From Aureococcus anophagefferens (Eukaryota; Sar; Pelagophyceae; Pelagomonadales; Pelagomonadaceae), in assembly GCF_000186865.1 (NCBI RefSeq), contig NW_008705561.1, positions 186,001 through 250,000 of the forward strand: DNA of 64,000 bases, in the 5' to 3' direction. This document shows, in pieces, positions 1 through 9,230 of this stretch (its first letter is position 1; each line of letters begins with the position of its first letter). A program made the position numbers and the translations under genes. The notes beneath the pieces are model-generated. The model was not told where the DNA came from and did no database searches. It saw only the letters and a list, made by a program, of their open reading frames with translations.

Positions 1-219
1 GAGCTCGCGCCCCACATCCTCCGCACGCGCCGCGCGGCCGTCAACGCGGTCAAGAAGGAGGAGCGCGCCGCGCGGCGCCAGCGCGCGATCATGCGCGACC
101 TCGGCACGGTCCGCGACGTCGGCACGCGCCGCGCGGCCGCGCGGCCCGTGGACTACACGGGCGCCGCCTACGACGCGCAGATCAAGGCCGCGGAGCGCGC
201 GCACGGCCGCTACATCTAG
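1..219 (+). CDS. 3' end of an unidentified basic protein (partial)
   Basis: Frame 1 is open from the window edge to a TAG at 217-219 and encodes the last 72 residues of a protein whose start lies outside. The fragment is rich in Arg and Ala (for example RTRRAAVNAVKKEERAARR) and ends in AAERAHGRYI. Codon use (strong G/C at third positions) matches neighbouring genes, which is the main reason for calling it coding. No family is recognised. The 80 bp downstream separate it from the convergent hydrolase gene. Confidence 0.6.
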   Translation, partial: ELAPHILRTRRAAVNAVKKEERAARRQRAIMRDLGTVRDVGTRRAAARPVDYTGAAYDAQIKAAERAHGRYI

Positions 220-300
220 GCGCTCTAAGTCGATTAACAGCGCCCGACGAATTGAGCCGGTCCAGATAAATGGAGGTGCAAACAGAGCCGATGTGGCCGC

Positions 301-969
301 TCAGAGCTTGGCGAGGAAGTCCTCGGCGGTCATGGGCGACGAGAAGAGGCCGAACGTGCCCTCCGTCGCGCCCCTGTGGCCGTCCGCGGACGTCGTCGCG
401 CAGCAGTCCGTGAGCGTGATCGTGTTGAAGCCCTTCTCGAAGGCCGTGCGCATCGTCGACTCGACGCAGCAGTTCGTCAGAAAGCCGCAGAGGACGACGG
501 TCTCGATCTTGCGCGCCTTGAGCTGCGCCTCGAGGTCCGTCCCCGGAAACGCGTCGAGGCCCTTCTTGCCCTTGATGACGACGTCGCCCGCGGCGGGCGT
601 CATCTCCTCGACGAACTCCGAGTTCCACGTGTCCTTGAGGAACAGCTTCCCCTCGAAGCAGCCGTTGAGGATGCCGAGCTTCTTGTTCGGGTTGTCGCTG
701 CCGTCCTCGGCGAAGGAGATGGGCGCGTGCATGAGCGTGCAGCCCTTCTCGCGCGCGACCTTGGCGACGTTCGCCGCCTTCTCGAGCATGCCCGTCGCCT
801 CCATGGACTCCTTCACCGCGCCGTACATCTTGCCCTCCTCGGCGGCGAATTCGTTCTGGAATTCGATGAAGACGACGGCCGTCTTCGCGGCGACGACGGC
901 GCCGTCCTTGTCGCCCTTGGCCTCCGCGGGCGAGAAGACGCGGTCCGACGACGACATGGACTGGCCCAT
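301..969 (-). CDS. Isochorismatase/nicotinamidase-type cysteine hydrolase
   Basis: The 222-residue protein has the alpha/beta fold signature of the isochorismatase-like hydrolases, which cleave amide or enol-ether bonds with a Cys-Asp-Lys triad. The nucleophile is in TNCCVEST, the lysine is probably in VIKGKKGLDAF, and the acidic residue lies in VVFIEFQNEF near residue 36, where most members have Asp (DMQNDF) and this one has Glu. The preceding open frame has no ATG; the first ATG, at 969, has a strong context (ACCATGG), so I start there. A CACAG just upstream could be the acceptor of a 5' leader intron. No targeting signal is evident. The substrate cannot be inferred. Confidence 0.85.
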   Translation of the reverse strand: MGQSMSSSDRVFSPAEAKGDKDGAVVAAKTAVVFIEFQNEFAAEEGKMYGAVKESMEATGMLEKAANVAKVAREKGCTLMHAPISFAEDGSDNPNKKLGILNGCFEGKLFLKDTWNSEFVEEMTPAAGDVVIKGKKGLDAFPGTDLEAQLKARKIETVVLCGFLTNCCVESTMRTAFEKGFNTITLTDCCATTSADGHRGATEGTFGLFSSPMTAEDFLAKL

Positions 970-1094
970 GGTGATGGACTGTGCTTGCGTTCCTAAGGAT
1001 GCGACGACGAGTGGACAGTCGGGGCAGCCAAGCAATCTCCGAGCACGATCCGCGTCGCTGACGCGTAAGCCGCAGCACTGTCAAACTTCATCAT

Positions 1095-2470
1095 CTACGC
1101 GGGCGGCGCGTAGAGCGCGCCGAAGTCGCTCGCGTTGTTGTAGGTCAGGATCGTCGAGTTCTGGTTCAGGAGGCAGCGCAGGCCGCCCGCCGTGATGCGG
1201 TAGGCCCCGCCTATGTTGGGGCATGTCAGCAGACAGACCAGGTATCGCGCGAACGGACGCCGCGGAACGCGCAGTAGTTGACGCGCTTGAGGAAGATGAA
1301 GTCGAGCGCGACGTGGGCCATGGACTTGTCCGTGAGGCGGTGGCAGCCGCCGAGGGACAGGTCGACGAGCGGCGCGTGGCGCAGGTGCTTCGCCAGGTCG
1401 TTGACGCCGCGGTCCGAGAGGTTCGTCGCGCCGGCGAGCGACAGGTGCGCGAGCTTCGGCGGGTTGCCGTGCCGCGCGAGCCCCCGCGCGAGCAGGAGCG
1501 CGCCCTCGTCCGTCAGCGCCTCCTTGCAGTGGGACAGGCAGAGGTACTCGATGGCGCCGCAGCGCGCCGCGATGGACCGGAGCCCGCGCAGCGACAGGCG
1601 CGACGCCGAGTGGCAGTCCAGCGACCTCAGGCCCCGCGCGCGCCGCAGGAACCGGCCGAGCGTCGCGTCGTCGAGCCAGGGGCCGACGCCGCCGAAGGAG
1701 GCGCGCGTCGTCGCGTCGCTCGCGCGGTCTACAGCGAGGTCCAGCGCCGCGCCGCCGCCGAAGAGCGCGAGCGGCGCCAGCGCGAGGAGCGCGCCGTCGC
1801 CGCGCGCGGGCCCGACGAGCCGCGCGAGCAGGTCGCGCAGCGCCGCCGCGTGGCGCCGCAGGAGCGCCGCGTTCCGGGCGGCTTCCCCGGCCTCGAACTC
1901 GGCGACCTCGACGAGCGGCGGGTCGTCGTCGACGTCGCCGAGGGATGCGGGCCAGGGGCTGTCGGAGATGTCGAAGCTGAGGTCGCCCTCGTCCATGAGC
2001 CGCCGGCGGTCCGCGCGGTAGCGTCGCACGAATACGCCCCAGAGCGCCGCGAGCGCGTCCGCGGGCAGGCCCACGGGCGCCGGCGGGCGCAGCGCGAAGT
2101 AGAGCGTGAAGCAGACGTCCGCGGCGCAGTAGCCCGCGACGACGGCGGCGACGCCGAGGGGCAGCTGCTTGACGAACTCCAGCGCCGCGTCGGCCGCGGA
2201 CGCTTTCGGCGCCGCGTCGGCCGTCGCGATCGATGACTCTGTTGCGGGCAGCGGTCGTTCGTCCTCTTCTGCTGCGACGGTGGGTTCTTCCGCCTCTTCC
2301 ACCGGCTCTTCGGCTCGTGCCTGGACCGCTTCGTGGTTCTGCACCTCCGCTTGCGTCGGCGCGGCTTCGGCGGCGAAGTGCGGCTCGACGCCGACGTCTT
2401 TCTCCAGCAATGCTGCCATTTCATCTTTCAGCGCGTCGACGTCGACGTCTTTCTCCAGCAATGCTGCCAT
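1095..2470 (-). CDS. Leucine-rich repeat protein with one GC-AG intron
   Basis: Exons 2470-1261 and 1210-1095 encode 441 residues. The N-terminus carries an exact duplication of its first residues (MAALLEKDV twice), then an acidic Glu/Ala stretch, one hydrophobic segment near residues 100-120, and cysteine-containing LRRs of the F-box/AMN1 type (LRSLDCHSASRLSLRGL, IEYLCLSHCKEALTDEG, LVDLSLGGCHRLTDKSM). Without splicing the frame ends in non-LRR sequence. Removing a 50-nt intron (1211-1260; donor GCGTCC, branch-like CTGAC, acceptor CATAG) joins another LRR-like stretch (AYRITAGGLRCLL) ending at a TAG. No F-box is recognisable; function unknown, perhaps an adaptor. Confidence 0.75.
2392..2470 (-). 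repeat. 51-bp tandem duplication covering the LRR gene start codon
   Basis: Two exact 28-bp copies (2443-2470 and 2392-2419) lie 51 bp apart. Each contains an in-frame ATG, so the gene has two equivalent potential start sites giving proteins 17 residues different in length. Confidence 0.85.
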
Positions 2471-2563
2471 AGCTCACTCCATCGTAAAAAACATCAAAAC
2501 ACTTTTTGTTGATGCACGATTGACGTTTTGAAGTGTTCGAACGATGGAGATCTCCCAGACACA
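2471..2563. promoter_or_regulatory. Divergent promoter with a 7-codon uORF
   Basis: Only 93 bp separate the start of the minus-strand LRR gene from the plus-strand ankyrin gene. It is AT-richer than its surroundings, with A and T runs at 2485-2508. A short reading frame starts at ATG 2544 and stops at TGA 2565-2567, overlapping the ankyrin start codon as ATGA; if transcribed with that leader, it would be an upstream ORF. Confidence 0.5.
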
Positions 2564-5500
2564 ATGAGCAGCTCCAGCCCCGACGGCGGCATGCTGTCGC
2601 CGTCGTCGTCCTACGACTCCTTCGACTCGTTCCCGGGGCGCGTCGCCGATGCGGTGACGATCCCGCCGCCGCGCGCCTACCTGCCCCACGAGGTCGAGGT
2701 GCTCCTCGTCAACGCCGCGCGCCGCGGCGACTGCGCGACGCTGGCGGCGATGATCGACGGCGAGGGCGGGTCGCCGAACGCGACGACGGCGTCCGGGACG
2801 CCGGCGCTCTACCGGGCCGCGGAGCACGGCGAGGCCGCGGCCGTCGCGCTGCTCCTGGACCGGGGCGCGCTCGCGGACGCGCGGAGCGCCTTCGACGAGA
2901 CGCCGCTCTTCGCCGCGGGCGTCCTCGGGTCCGTGGCGACGCTCGACGTGTTCCTCGCGCACACGCAGAAGATCCAGGGGTCCCTGCTCGCGCCGGGCAA
3001 CAGCGGCGTGCCCGCCGCGCTCGTCCGCCTCGCCGGCGGCGACCCGGCCATCCTGGACCGGGTCGTCGCGCGGCCGTCGGCCGTCTGCCGGGGCCACAGC
3101 TGCGCCTGCGCGGCGGCGGCGGCCCACGGCCGCCGCGACGTCCTGGCGGCGCTGCGGAACCTCGACCGCGGCGCGCTCGACGCGACGTGCGACGACGGCA
3201 TGTCGCCGCTGTACCACGCCGTGGACCGCGGCGACGCGCGCGCGGCGGCGGCGCTCGTCGCCGAGGGCGCGACGACGGCCACGAAAGCGCTCGACCACCA
3301 GACCTACCTCGAGCTGGCCCTGTCGCTGGGCCACGCGGACGTCGCGGAGGTTTTGGCGAAGACGGTGACGGACGAGGACCAGCTCTACGGCGACGACGCC
3401 ATGCCGACGATGAAGCGGCGCTGCTTCGAGGCCGCCGTCAAGTCCGGGTCCCGCGACGCCCTCGCCTGGGTCTGCGCCGGCGGCCTGGACCACATGCCCG
3501 GCGACCTCTCGAACGCCGCGAACGTGACGCCCCTCGTCTACGCCATCGTCCGCGCGCCGACGCTCGTGGCGACGCTCCTCGAGACGTTGCGCCCGGACGT
3601 CGACGAGTTCAGCGGCGCCATGGAGACGCCGCCCATGCTCGCCGCGGCGATCACGGGCGAGGCCGACGTCTGCGCGCTGCTGCTCGCGCGCGGCGCGAAC
3701 CCGCGGCGGACGAACAGGCAAGGCGTCGAGGCGCTCAAGGTCGCCACGCCGGCCAAGGCCTCCCAGGACTACACGGCGGACTTTAGCGCCACCTACACCA
3801 TGGACTTGAGCGCCGCGAAGGAGTCCTACACCATGGACTTTAGCGCCGCGAAGGAGTCCTACACCATGGACTTTAGCGCCGCGAAGGAGTCGTATACCGC
3901 GGACTTCGCCCAGGAGTCGTACGCGGCGGACTTCGAGGGCTCGAAGCCGGACGACGACGACGACGACGACTACTCGGCCGACTTCACGCCCATGGCGAGC
4001 CCGGCCCGGGGCGACGGGTCCTTCGCGGGCGAGTTCAGCATGGCGTCGAGCGCCGCGGCGACGCCCGAGAAGCCGCGGCGCGACGGCGACGCGTCCTACT
4101 CGCAGGAGTTCTTCACGCCCATGTCGTCCGCGGCGGCGACGCCCGCGAGGAGGGCCGACGACGAGTCGTATTCCCAGGAGTTCACGCCCCTGTCGAGCGT
4201 CGCCGCGACGCCGAAGAAGCCCGAGGAAGACGCCTCCTACGCGCCGGACTTCACGCCCCTGTCGAGCGCCGCCGCGAGCCCCGCGCGCGGCGACGAGCGG
4301 ACGCCGCCGTCGACGCCCGCGAAGCCCGAGTTCTTCACGCCCATGGAGAGCCTCGCCGACGAGTCCTACGCCGCCGACGATTTCGCGACGCCCATGGAGA
4401 GCCTCGCGGACTCGCCGGCCAAGGGCGACGGGTCCTTCGCGGGCGAGTTCTCCATGGCGTCGACGCTCGCGAGCCCGCGCGAGCCCGAGCCCGAGCCGGG
4501 CGACTACTCCGACGACTTCGCGACGCCCCAGTCGTCGAGCCGGCGGGCGGCCGACGAGTCCTCCGACGACGGCTACACGCCCATCCCCACGCCCCTCGAG
4601 GGCAGCGCCGCGAGCGGGAAGCGGCGCCAACGGGCCGGCGACTCGTCCGACGGCGGCTACACGCCCATCGCGACGCCCCTCGAGGGCAGCGCGGCGAGCG
4701 GCCGGCGGCGGCGCGCGGGCGCCGGCGACTCGTCCGACGGCGGCTACACGCCGATCCTGTCCGCGAGCGGCGCGAGCGGTCGGCGGCGGCGCCGGGCCGC
4801 GGACGCGTCGTCGTCGTTCGGCGGCTACACGCCGATCGGGAGCCGCGCGCCGAGCCCCATCCCCGAGGCCGAGGAGTCCTTCTGGGAAAACGACGACGCG
4901 GTCCGCGTGCGCCGCGCGCCGCACCTCCTCGACGACGGCCTCCGGGCCGTGCTGCGGGACTGGAAGGCGGGCAACGTCGACCCGGCGATGGCGGACCTCC
5001 TCGCGAAGCGGACGCTCGCCGCGGCGCCGCGGCGCGCGGGGCCCTCGGCGCGCGACGCGGCGGCGGAGCACGCCGCGGCGGCCCTGGCGAGGGCGCAGGC
5101 GGCCGCGTCGACAGGCGGCGGCCGCGCGATGATCCCGCCCGCGAGCGCCGCGCCGCGCAGGACGGACGTCGACGCGTCGTCCGACGGCGGCCGCGCGCCG
5201 GTCCCGTCCGCGAGCGCCGCCGGCCGGACGAGAGCCGCGGACGAGTCGTCGGACGGCGGCTACGACTTTGGGCCGCCGAGCGCGGCGGGCAAAGCCGCGG
5301 ACGAGTCGTCGGACGGCGGCTACGACTTTGGGCCGCCGAAGGGCGCGGACGACGACTCGTCGGACCGCGGCGACGCGCCCGTTCCCGCGCGCCTCGCGGA
5401 GGACGACGCGTCCTCCGACGACGGCTACACGCCCATTCCGACGCCCCTGTCCGTCAGCGCCGCCAGCGGGAAACGCGGCGCGATGGTCGGAGAGTCCTCC

Positions 5501-5971
5501 GACGGGGGCTACACGCCGATCCTGTCCGCGAGCGCCGCGAGCGGGAAACGTGGCGCGAAAGACGCCGACGCGTCCTCCGACGGGGGCTACACGCCGATTC
5601 CGACGCCGCTCTCCGTCAGCGCCGCGAGCGGGCGCCGCCGCGCGAAAGCCGACGAGTCCTCCGACGGGGGCTACACGCCGATTATGTCCGCGAGCGCCGC
5701 GAGCGGGACGCGGCGCGCGAAAGCCGAGTCGTCGGACTACACGCCCATCGCGACGCCGGTCTCCGGCGCGCGCCGCGGGACGAACGCCGCCGAGTCGTCG
5801 GACGGCGGCTACACGCCCATTCCGACGCCGCTCTCGAGCGGTCGAACGGTCACGCACCGCACCATCGAGGTCCAGGCGGACATGGGCGACGACCGCACCA
5901 TCGTCCCGCGAAAGTTCGCGACGATCGACGAGGTGGACGACGAGGACGGCTTCTGGACGGACCCCGAGTAA
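2564..5971 (+). CDS. Ankyrin-repeat protein with long Ser/Asp-rich repeat tail
   Basis: The first ATG of the frame is at 2564. Residues 50-400 form ankyrin-like helical repeats (SGTPALYRAAEHGEAAAVALLLDRGA, DDGMSPLYHAVDRGDARAAAALVAEGA, ADVCALLLARGANPRRTNRQG). From about residue 410 the 1,135-residue protein becomes low-complexity: three copies of an 11-residue unit MDFSAAKESYT, then motifs of the type QEFFTPMSSAAATP, then about ten copies of SSDGGYTPI with alternating spacers. Ser next to Asp/Glu and TP sites make the tail a plausible multisite phosphorylation substrate (CK2- or proline-directed); that is inference. The stop codon abuts the stop of the convergent downstream gene with no spacer. 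Confidence 0.85.
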   Translation: MSSSSPDGGMLSPSSSYDSFDSFPGRVADAVTIPPPRAYLPHEVEVLLVNAARRGDCATLAAMIDGEGGSPNATTASGTPALYRAAEHGEAAAVALLLDRGALADARSAFDETPLFAAGVLGSVATLDVFLAHTQKIQGSLLAPGNSGVPAALVRLAGGDPAILDRVVARPSAVCRGHSCACAAAAAHGRRDVLAALRNLDRGALDATCDDGMSPLYHAVDRGDARAAAALVAEGATTATKALDHQTYLELALSLGHADVAEVLAKTVTDEDQLYGDDAMPTMKRRCFEAAVKSGSRDALAWVCAGGLDHMPGDLSNAANVTPLVYAIVRAPTLVATLLETLRPDVDEFSGAMETPPMLAAAITGEADVCALLLARGANPRRTNRQGVEALKVATPAKASQDYTADFSATYTMDLSAAKESYTMDFSAAKESYTMDFSAAKESYTADFAQESYAADFEGSKPDDDDDDDYSADFTPMASPARGDGSFAGEFSMASSAAATPEKPRRDGDASYSQEFFTPMSSAAATPARRADDESYSQEFTPLSSVAATPKKPEEDASYAPDFTPLSSAAASPARGDERTPPSTPAKPEFFTPMESLADESYAADDFATPMESLADSPAKGDGSFAGEFSMASTLASPREPEPEPGDYSDDFATPQSSSRRAADESSDDGYTPIPTPLEGSAASGKRRQRAGDSSDGGYTPIATPLEGSAASGRRRRAGAGDSSDGGYTPILSASGASGRRRRRAADASSSFGGYTPIGSRAPSPIPEAEESFWENDDAVRVRRAPHLLDDGLRAVLRDWKAGNVDPAMADLLAKRTLAAAPRRAGPSARDAAAEHAAAALARAQAAASTGGGRAMIPPASAAPRRTDVDASSDGGRAPVPSASAAGRTRAADESSDGGYDFGPPSAAGKAADESSDGGYDFGPPKGADDDSSDRGDAPVPARLAEDDASSDDGYTPIPTPLSVSAASGKRGAMVGESSDGGYTPILSASAASGKRGAKDADASSDGGYTPIPTPLSVSAASGRRRAKADESSDGGYTPIMSASAASGTRRAKAESSDYTPIATPVSGARRGTNAAESSDGGYTPIPTPLSSGRTVTHRTIEVQADMGDDRTIVPRKFATIDEVDDEDGFWTDPE
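3800..3898 (+). repeat. 33-bp in-frame tandem repeat, three copies
   Basis: Units begin at 3800, 3833 and 3866, each encoding MDFSAAKESYT or a one-residue variant. They lie inside the ankyrin gene and are nearly identical at DNA level, suggesting recent slippage expansion. Confidence 0.9.
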
Positions 5972-7888
5972 TTAGGCGACGTGGAGCTGCCGCTCCAGGG
6001 GCGGGGGCGCGTAGTCGGCCTTGGGCGGCCGCGTGCCGTTGGACGTGTCCCGCGTCGCGAAGGACACGCGCTTCCGCGGCGCGAGCGGCGCGCCGTCGTC
6101 GACGGCCTGCTGCGCGAGCTCCAGGGCCCCGAGGAGCCGGTCGCGCGTCCAGGCGTCGGCGTCGTCGAGCCCGAGCACGAACTGGAGCAGCTCGAGGCGC
6201 AGGTTCGGCGTGCGGCACGCGGCGACGAGCGAAGACAGCGCCGCGAGGCCCTTGCGGACGTCGCCGCTCTCCTCGGCGAGGGGCGCGAGCGCGTCGCGGA
6301 AGGCGCGGCGGTTCGACACGGCCTTGCGCCCGGCGAAGGCCGTGAACTGGGTGGTCGCGTTCGCCTTGGCGCTCGCGTCGCGGTACGAGCTGATGCGGAA
6401 CGCGAACGACGACTCGGCGCGCTCGAGCCAGTCGTCGAGGAGCCGGACGGCGTCCGTCGCCCGCCGCGCGAGGCGCCCGCCCGCGAGGGCGCCGAGGGCC
6501 GTCACGGCGCCCGCGGCGCGCAGGCAGTCGTCGCCGAGGTCGCCCGCCGGCGCCGGCAGCGCGACGTCCGCGGGCCGCGACGGCAGGAGACCGGCGAGGT
6601 CCGCGCCGACCGCCAAAGCCACGGCCTTGGCGGCGCCGGCGTTGCCCGCGCGGAGCGCCATGTCCAGCGCCTGGTACGCGCCGTCGCGCCGGCCGTCGTC
6701 GTCGCGCAGCGCCGCCCGCAGCGCCGCGTCGCCGAGGCCGACGCGGCCGTGGACGCGGAGCAAATCGGACCGCGCGAGGTCGAAGGGCCCGAGATCCCGG
6801 AGCACGGGCGCGCTGCGGTGCACGGCGAAGCTGCGGTCGTCGTCGGCGGCCGCGACGCGCCGGAGCAGGCCCGCCTGCGCCGCGAGCGTGAGCTCCGCGG
6901 GCTCGTCGGAGCCCGACGCGTCCAACACGAGGATCGGCAGCCGGCTCTCCGCGCCGCGGCCCAGCAGGTCCCGGACGGCCATGGCCAGCAGCAGGTGCTG
7001 GGCCTGGCGCGTGCGCGCGAAGACGGCCACGACGGCGCTCCGCGCGCCCCTAGCGAGCACCTCGTTGTAGGGCGCGACGTCCGCGACCTTAATTTCGCCG
7101 AAGTGCGCGTACTCGCGGCGCGCGGCCATGGCCTCGAGCACGCGCAGCGGCACGGCGTTGGCCCGCAGCTCCTCGTCGACGAAGGACGACCGCTCCTCGT
7201 CGCCCTTGCCCACGCCGAACTCCGTCTTGGCGAAGAAGCCGGACGGCCAGCACCACGCGTCGTCGCCGAGTTTCAGCGCCGACCGGTCGAAGACGACGCC
7301 GCAGCTCTGGGCCCAGACCCGCCCGAAGAGGCGCATGCCCACGGCCCGCGGCGGCGGCAGGCTGCAGGGCGTGCGGTCGCCGCGGTCCAGGCCGTTGCAG
7401 AACTGGACCCAGAAGTCGTTCTTGACCGTCTTCACGAGGACGCCGCGGTCGCGGCACCGGCCGCCGGCCGCCGCGCCCTCGCCGAGCCGCGCGAGCGCCG
7501 CGGCGGCGGCGGCGGCCTCGGCGTCGCGCGCCGACGCGTCGCAGCTCGACGCGCCCGCCTCCTCGAGCCACCGCAGCTCCAGCGTCGTCGCGCTCCGCAG
7601 CGGCTCCGCCGCCGCCGCCGCGCGCCGGTCCTCGGACCCGAGGCGCGGCCGCGGCTCCGGCTCCTCGTGGAGCAGGCGCCGCCGCAGGTCCTCGATGGCC
7701 ACGCGCCGCGGCGCGCTCGGCGGCGCCTCGACGAACTTGGCCGCGCCGCGCCGCACGGCCTCGACGTCGCAACTGTGCGGCGTCGCGCTTTGCTCCACGG
7801 CGCGCCGCGCGGCGTCGCAGGCCTTTTCGATGTCCGCGCAGGTCGAGAGCGTCGTCAGGAGCTTGTGGATCGCCTCCTCGGCGCCCAT
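5972..7888 (-). CDS. Unknown 638-residue protein
   Basis: The first ATG in the frame, at 7888, has a strong context (GCCATGGGC). The protein is Ala/Arg/Asp-rich and mostly helical by composition. A central stretch (NDFWVQFCNGLDRGDRTP, then DAWCWPSGFFAKTEFG) is the least biased and may be a folded domain. The C-terminus has alternating charged helices and ends in LERQLHVA. No signal peptide, membrane segment or recognised motif was seen. It is convergent with the ankyrin gene with adjacent stop codons. Codon use supports a real gene. Confidence 0.65.
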   Translation of the reverse strand: MGAEEAIHKLLTTLSTCADIEKACDAARRAVEQSATPHSCDVEAVRRGAAKFVEAPPSAPRRVAIEDLRRRLLHEEPEPRPRLGSEDRRAAAAAEPLRSATTLELRWLEEAGASSCDASARDAEAAAAAAALARLGEGAAAGGRCRDRGVLVKTVKNDFWVQFCNGLDRGDRTPCSLPPPRAVGMRLFGRVWAQSCGVVFDRSALKLGDDAWCWPSGFFAKTEFGVGKGDEERSSFVDEELRANAVPLRVLEAMAARREYAHFGEIKVADVAPYNEVLARGARSAVVAVFARTRQAQHLLLAMAVRDLLGRGAESRLPILVLDASGSDEPAELTLAAQAGLLRRVAAADDDRSFAVHRSAPVLRDLGPFDLARSDLLRVHGRVGLGDAALRAALRDDDGRRDGAYQALDMALRAGNAGAAKAVALAVGADLAGLLPSRPADVALPAPAGDLGDDCLRAAGAVTALGALAGGRLARRATDAVRLLDDWLERAESSFAFRISSYRDASAKANATTQFTAFAGRKAVSNRRAFRDALAPLAEESGDVRKGLAALSSLVAACRTPNLRLELLQFVLGLDDADAWTRDRLLGALELAQQAVDDGAPLAPRKRVSFATRDTSNGTRPPKADYAPPPLERQLHVA

Positions 7889-8207
7889 GGCCGCGTGCTC
7901 TCTGGCAACAGGCAAGGCAGATTGCAGGCGCTTCCAAGCTTCGGCTGTTCGACCTTCCGAGGTTGCCCTGCACGATCCACCTCAATCACGAGTGGTGCCT
8001 CGCACCCCGTCGAAGGCGGAACCGGAACGCCGCGCTGGTGCTGGTGCGGAGGAGCAAGAAAAACGCGGTCGGCCGTCGCAGATGCCGCGCGCGTCCGGAC
8101 GTCGCGCGGCGCGCTCGCGGAGCGCCCGCGAGAGACGGACTACGGAGAGGCTTTCGGCGTAGACATGCCGCGCACCTCCACATTAATCGTCGTAAGTACA
8201 TCGAGCT
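7889..8207. other. Intergenic region between two minus-strand genes
   Basis: These 319 bp hold the upstream region of the unknown gene and the 3' flank of the sulfotransferase gene. No convincing gene is present. The end near 8165 belongs to a degenerate dispersed repeat. Confidence 0.5.
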
Positions 8208-8230
8208 TTATGCGTGGTTGACGCGAGGAG
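8165..8230. repeat. Degenerate ~65-bp repeat, copy 1
   Basis: This segment begins ATGCCGCGCA and shares spaced blocks (ACATTAA, AAGTAC, GAGCT, GCGAGGAG) with 11496-11560 in the same order. It overlaps the 3' end of the sulfotransferase gene. Confidence 0.4.
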
Positions 8231-9230
8231 GTTGATAGCCGTAGGCGGCCGCGAGCTCCGTGATCATCCGGTTCGCTTTGTCGACGACGTGGAGGTCGCA
8301 CACGTTCGCGAGGCGCAGGAGCCGCCTGTCTTCGAGCGACAGGTCGTAGCCGCGCGCCTTCGCGTACGCCCACTCGCCTCTGACCGGCGCCACGGACAGC
8401 GGGCCGCCCTTCGGGCGCGCGTTGTGCTTCCGGTCGACGGTCCTCACGCCGACGAGCTCCGTCAGGATGTAATACGATTCGCCCGGCCTGTCGGCGAGAT
8501 TCAGGATCGCGTGGTACTTTGGCAACTGCGCCAAGGCGACGGAAAGGAGGTCCGCGGTACACGATGTCGTCGCGTTCGAAGAAAGGAAATGTTTGCTGGG
8601 CAGGAGATGTCGCGTCAAGAAATTGTACAGCTGGCGGCGGAATTCACTCATGTACTGGGACTCTTCGCGGAGCACGTCCTTGAGCTCGGCCGAGTTGAGT
8701 CGATGGGCGCCGAGGCCCATGGCGGCGTACGAGACGAACCTCTCGAGGGGGTCACGCACGAGCAGGAGCCACGTGTAGCTCGTCCACATGCTTGAATGCG
8801 CGGGCCGCGCGACGACGGCGTCCAAGACCGTCTTCGCGCAGTCGTCGAAGCGCCAGCCGGGCTCGATCATGATCGTGTTGCACAGCGCTTTGTTCGCCGT
8901 CATCGCCTGGGACGTGCGCTCGGCCGTGACGTTCGGACCCACGACGGAGGGGCATTTCCATACCCTCTTTTTGCCGTTCAAGGTCGGCTCGTGGCCGTCC
9001 AAGGCCTTCAGGTAGTCCAAGGCGATGGGAGCGTCGAGGCGGCAATTGTAGTTGGTATGCTTGCCATTGAATTGCTGGCAGGCGGACTTGCACAGCGCCG
9101 TGCCGCCGGCCTTCATGACGTGCATGGCGAGTATGGGCCGAGAGGATGCGTTCGTGTGCGCAGCTCTGGCACCGACGACGAGGCCGACGAAGAGCGCGAA
9201 TCCGAGGAGCCGGTGCGAATGGAAGCCCAT
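8208..9230 (-). CDS. Secretory-pathway sulfotransferase
   Basis: The 340-residue protein starts at ATG 9230 and has a signal peptide or signal anchor (LLGFALFVGLVVGARA). It carries the two PAPS-binding elements of Golgi sulfotransferases: the 5'-phosphosulfate loop MKAGGTALC (residues 39-47) and the 3'-phosphate motif LLLVRDPLERFVSY near residue 160. Known family role: transfer of sulfate from PAPS to glycans or tyrosines in the Golgi lumen; the acceptor here is unknown. Cysteines in the N-terminal half (CKSACQQF, NCRLD, WKCPSVV) fit an extracytosolic fold. Confidence 0.85.
   Translation of the reverse strand: MGFHSHRLLGFALFVGLVVGARAAHTNASSRPILAMHVMKAGGTALCKSACQQFNGKHTNYNCRLDAPIALDYLKALDGHEPTLNGKKRVWKCPSVVGPNVTAERTSQAMTANKALCNTIMIEPGWRFDDCAKTVLDAVVARPAHSSMWTSYTWLLLVRDPLERFVSYAAMGLGAHRLNSAELKDVLREESQYMSEFRRQLYNFLTRHLLPSKHFLSSNATTSCTADLLSVALAQLPKYHAILNLADRPGESYYILTELVGVRTVDRKHNARPKGGPLSVAPVRGEWAYAKARGYDLSLEDRRLLRLANVCDLHVVDKANRMITELAAAYGYQPPRVNHA

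Noticed and set aside
3800..3898. Regular 33-bp repeats as a possible CRISPR-like array
   Set aside because: The repeats are contiguous, without spacers, and in frame within a protein-coding gene.
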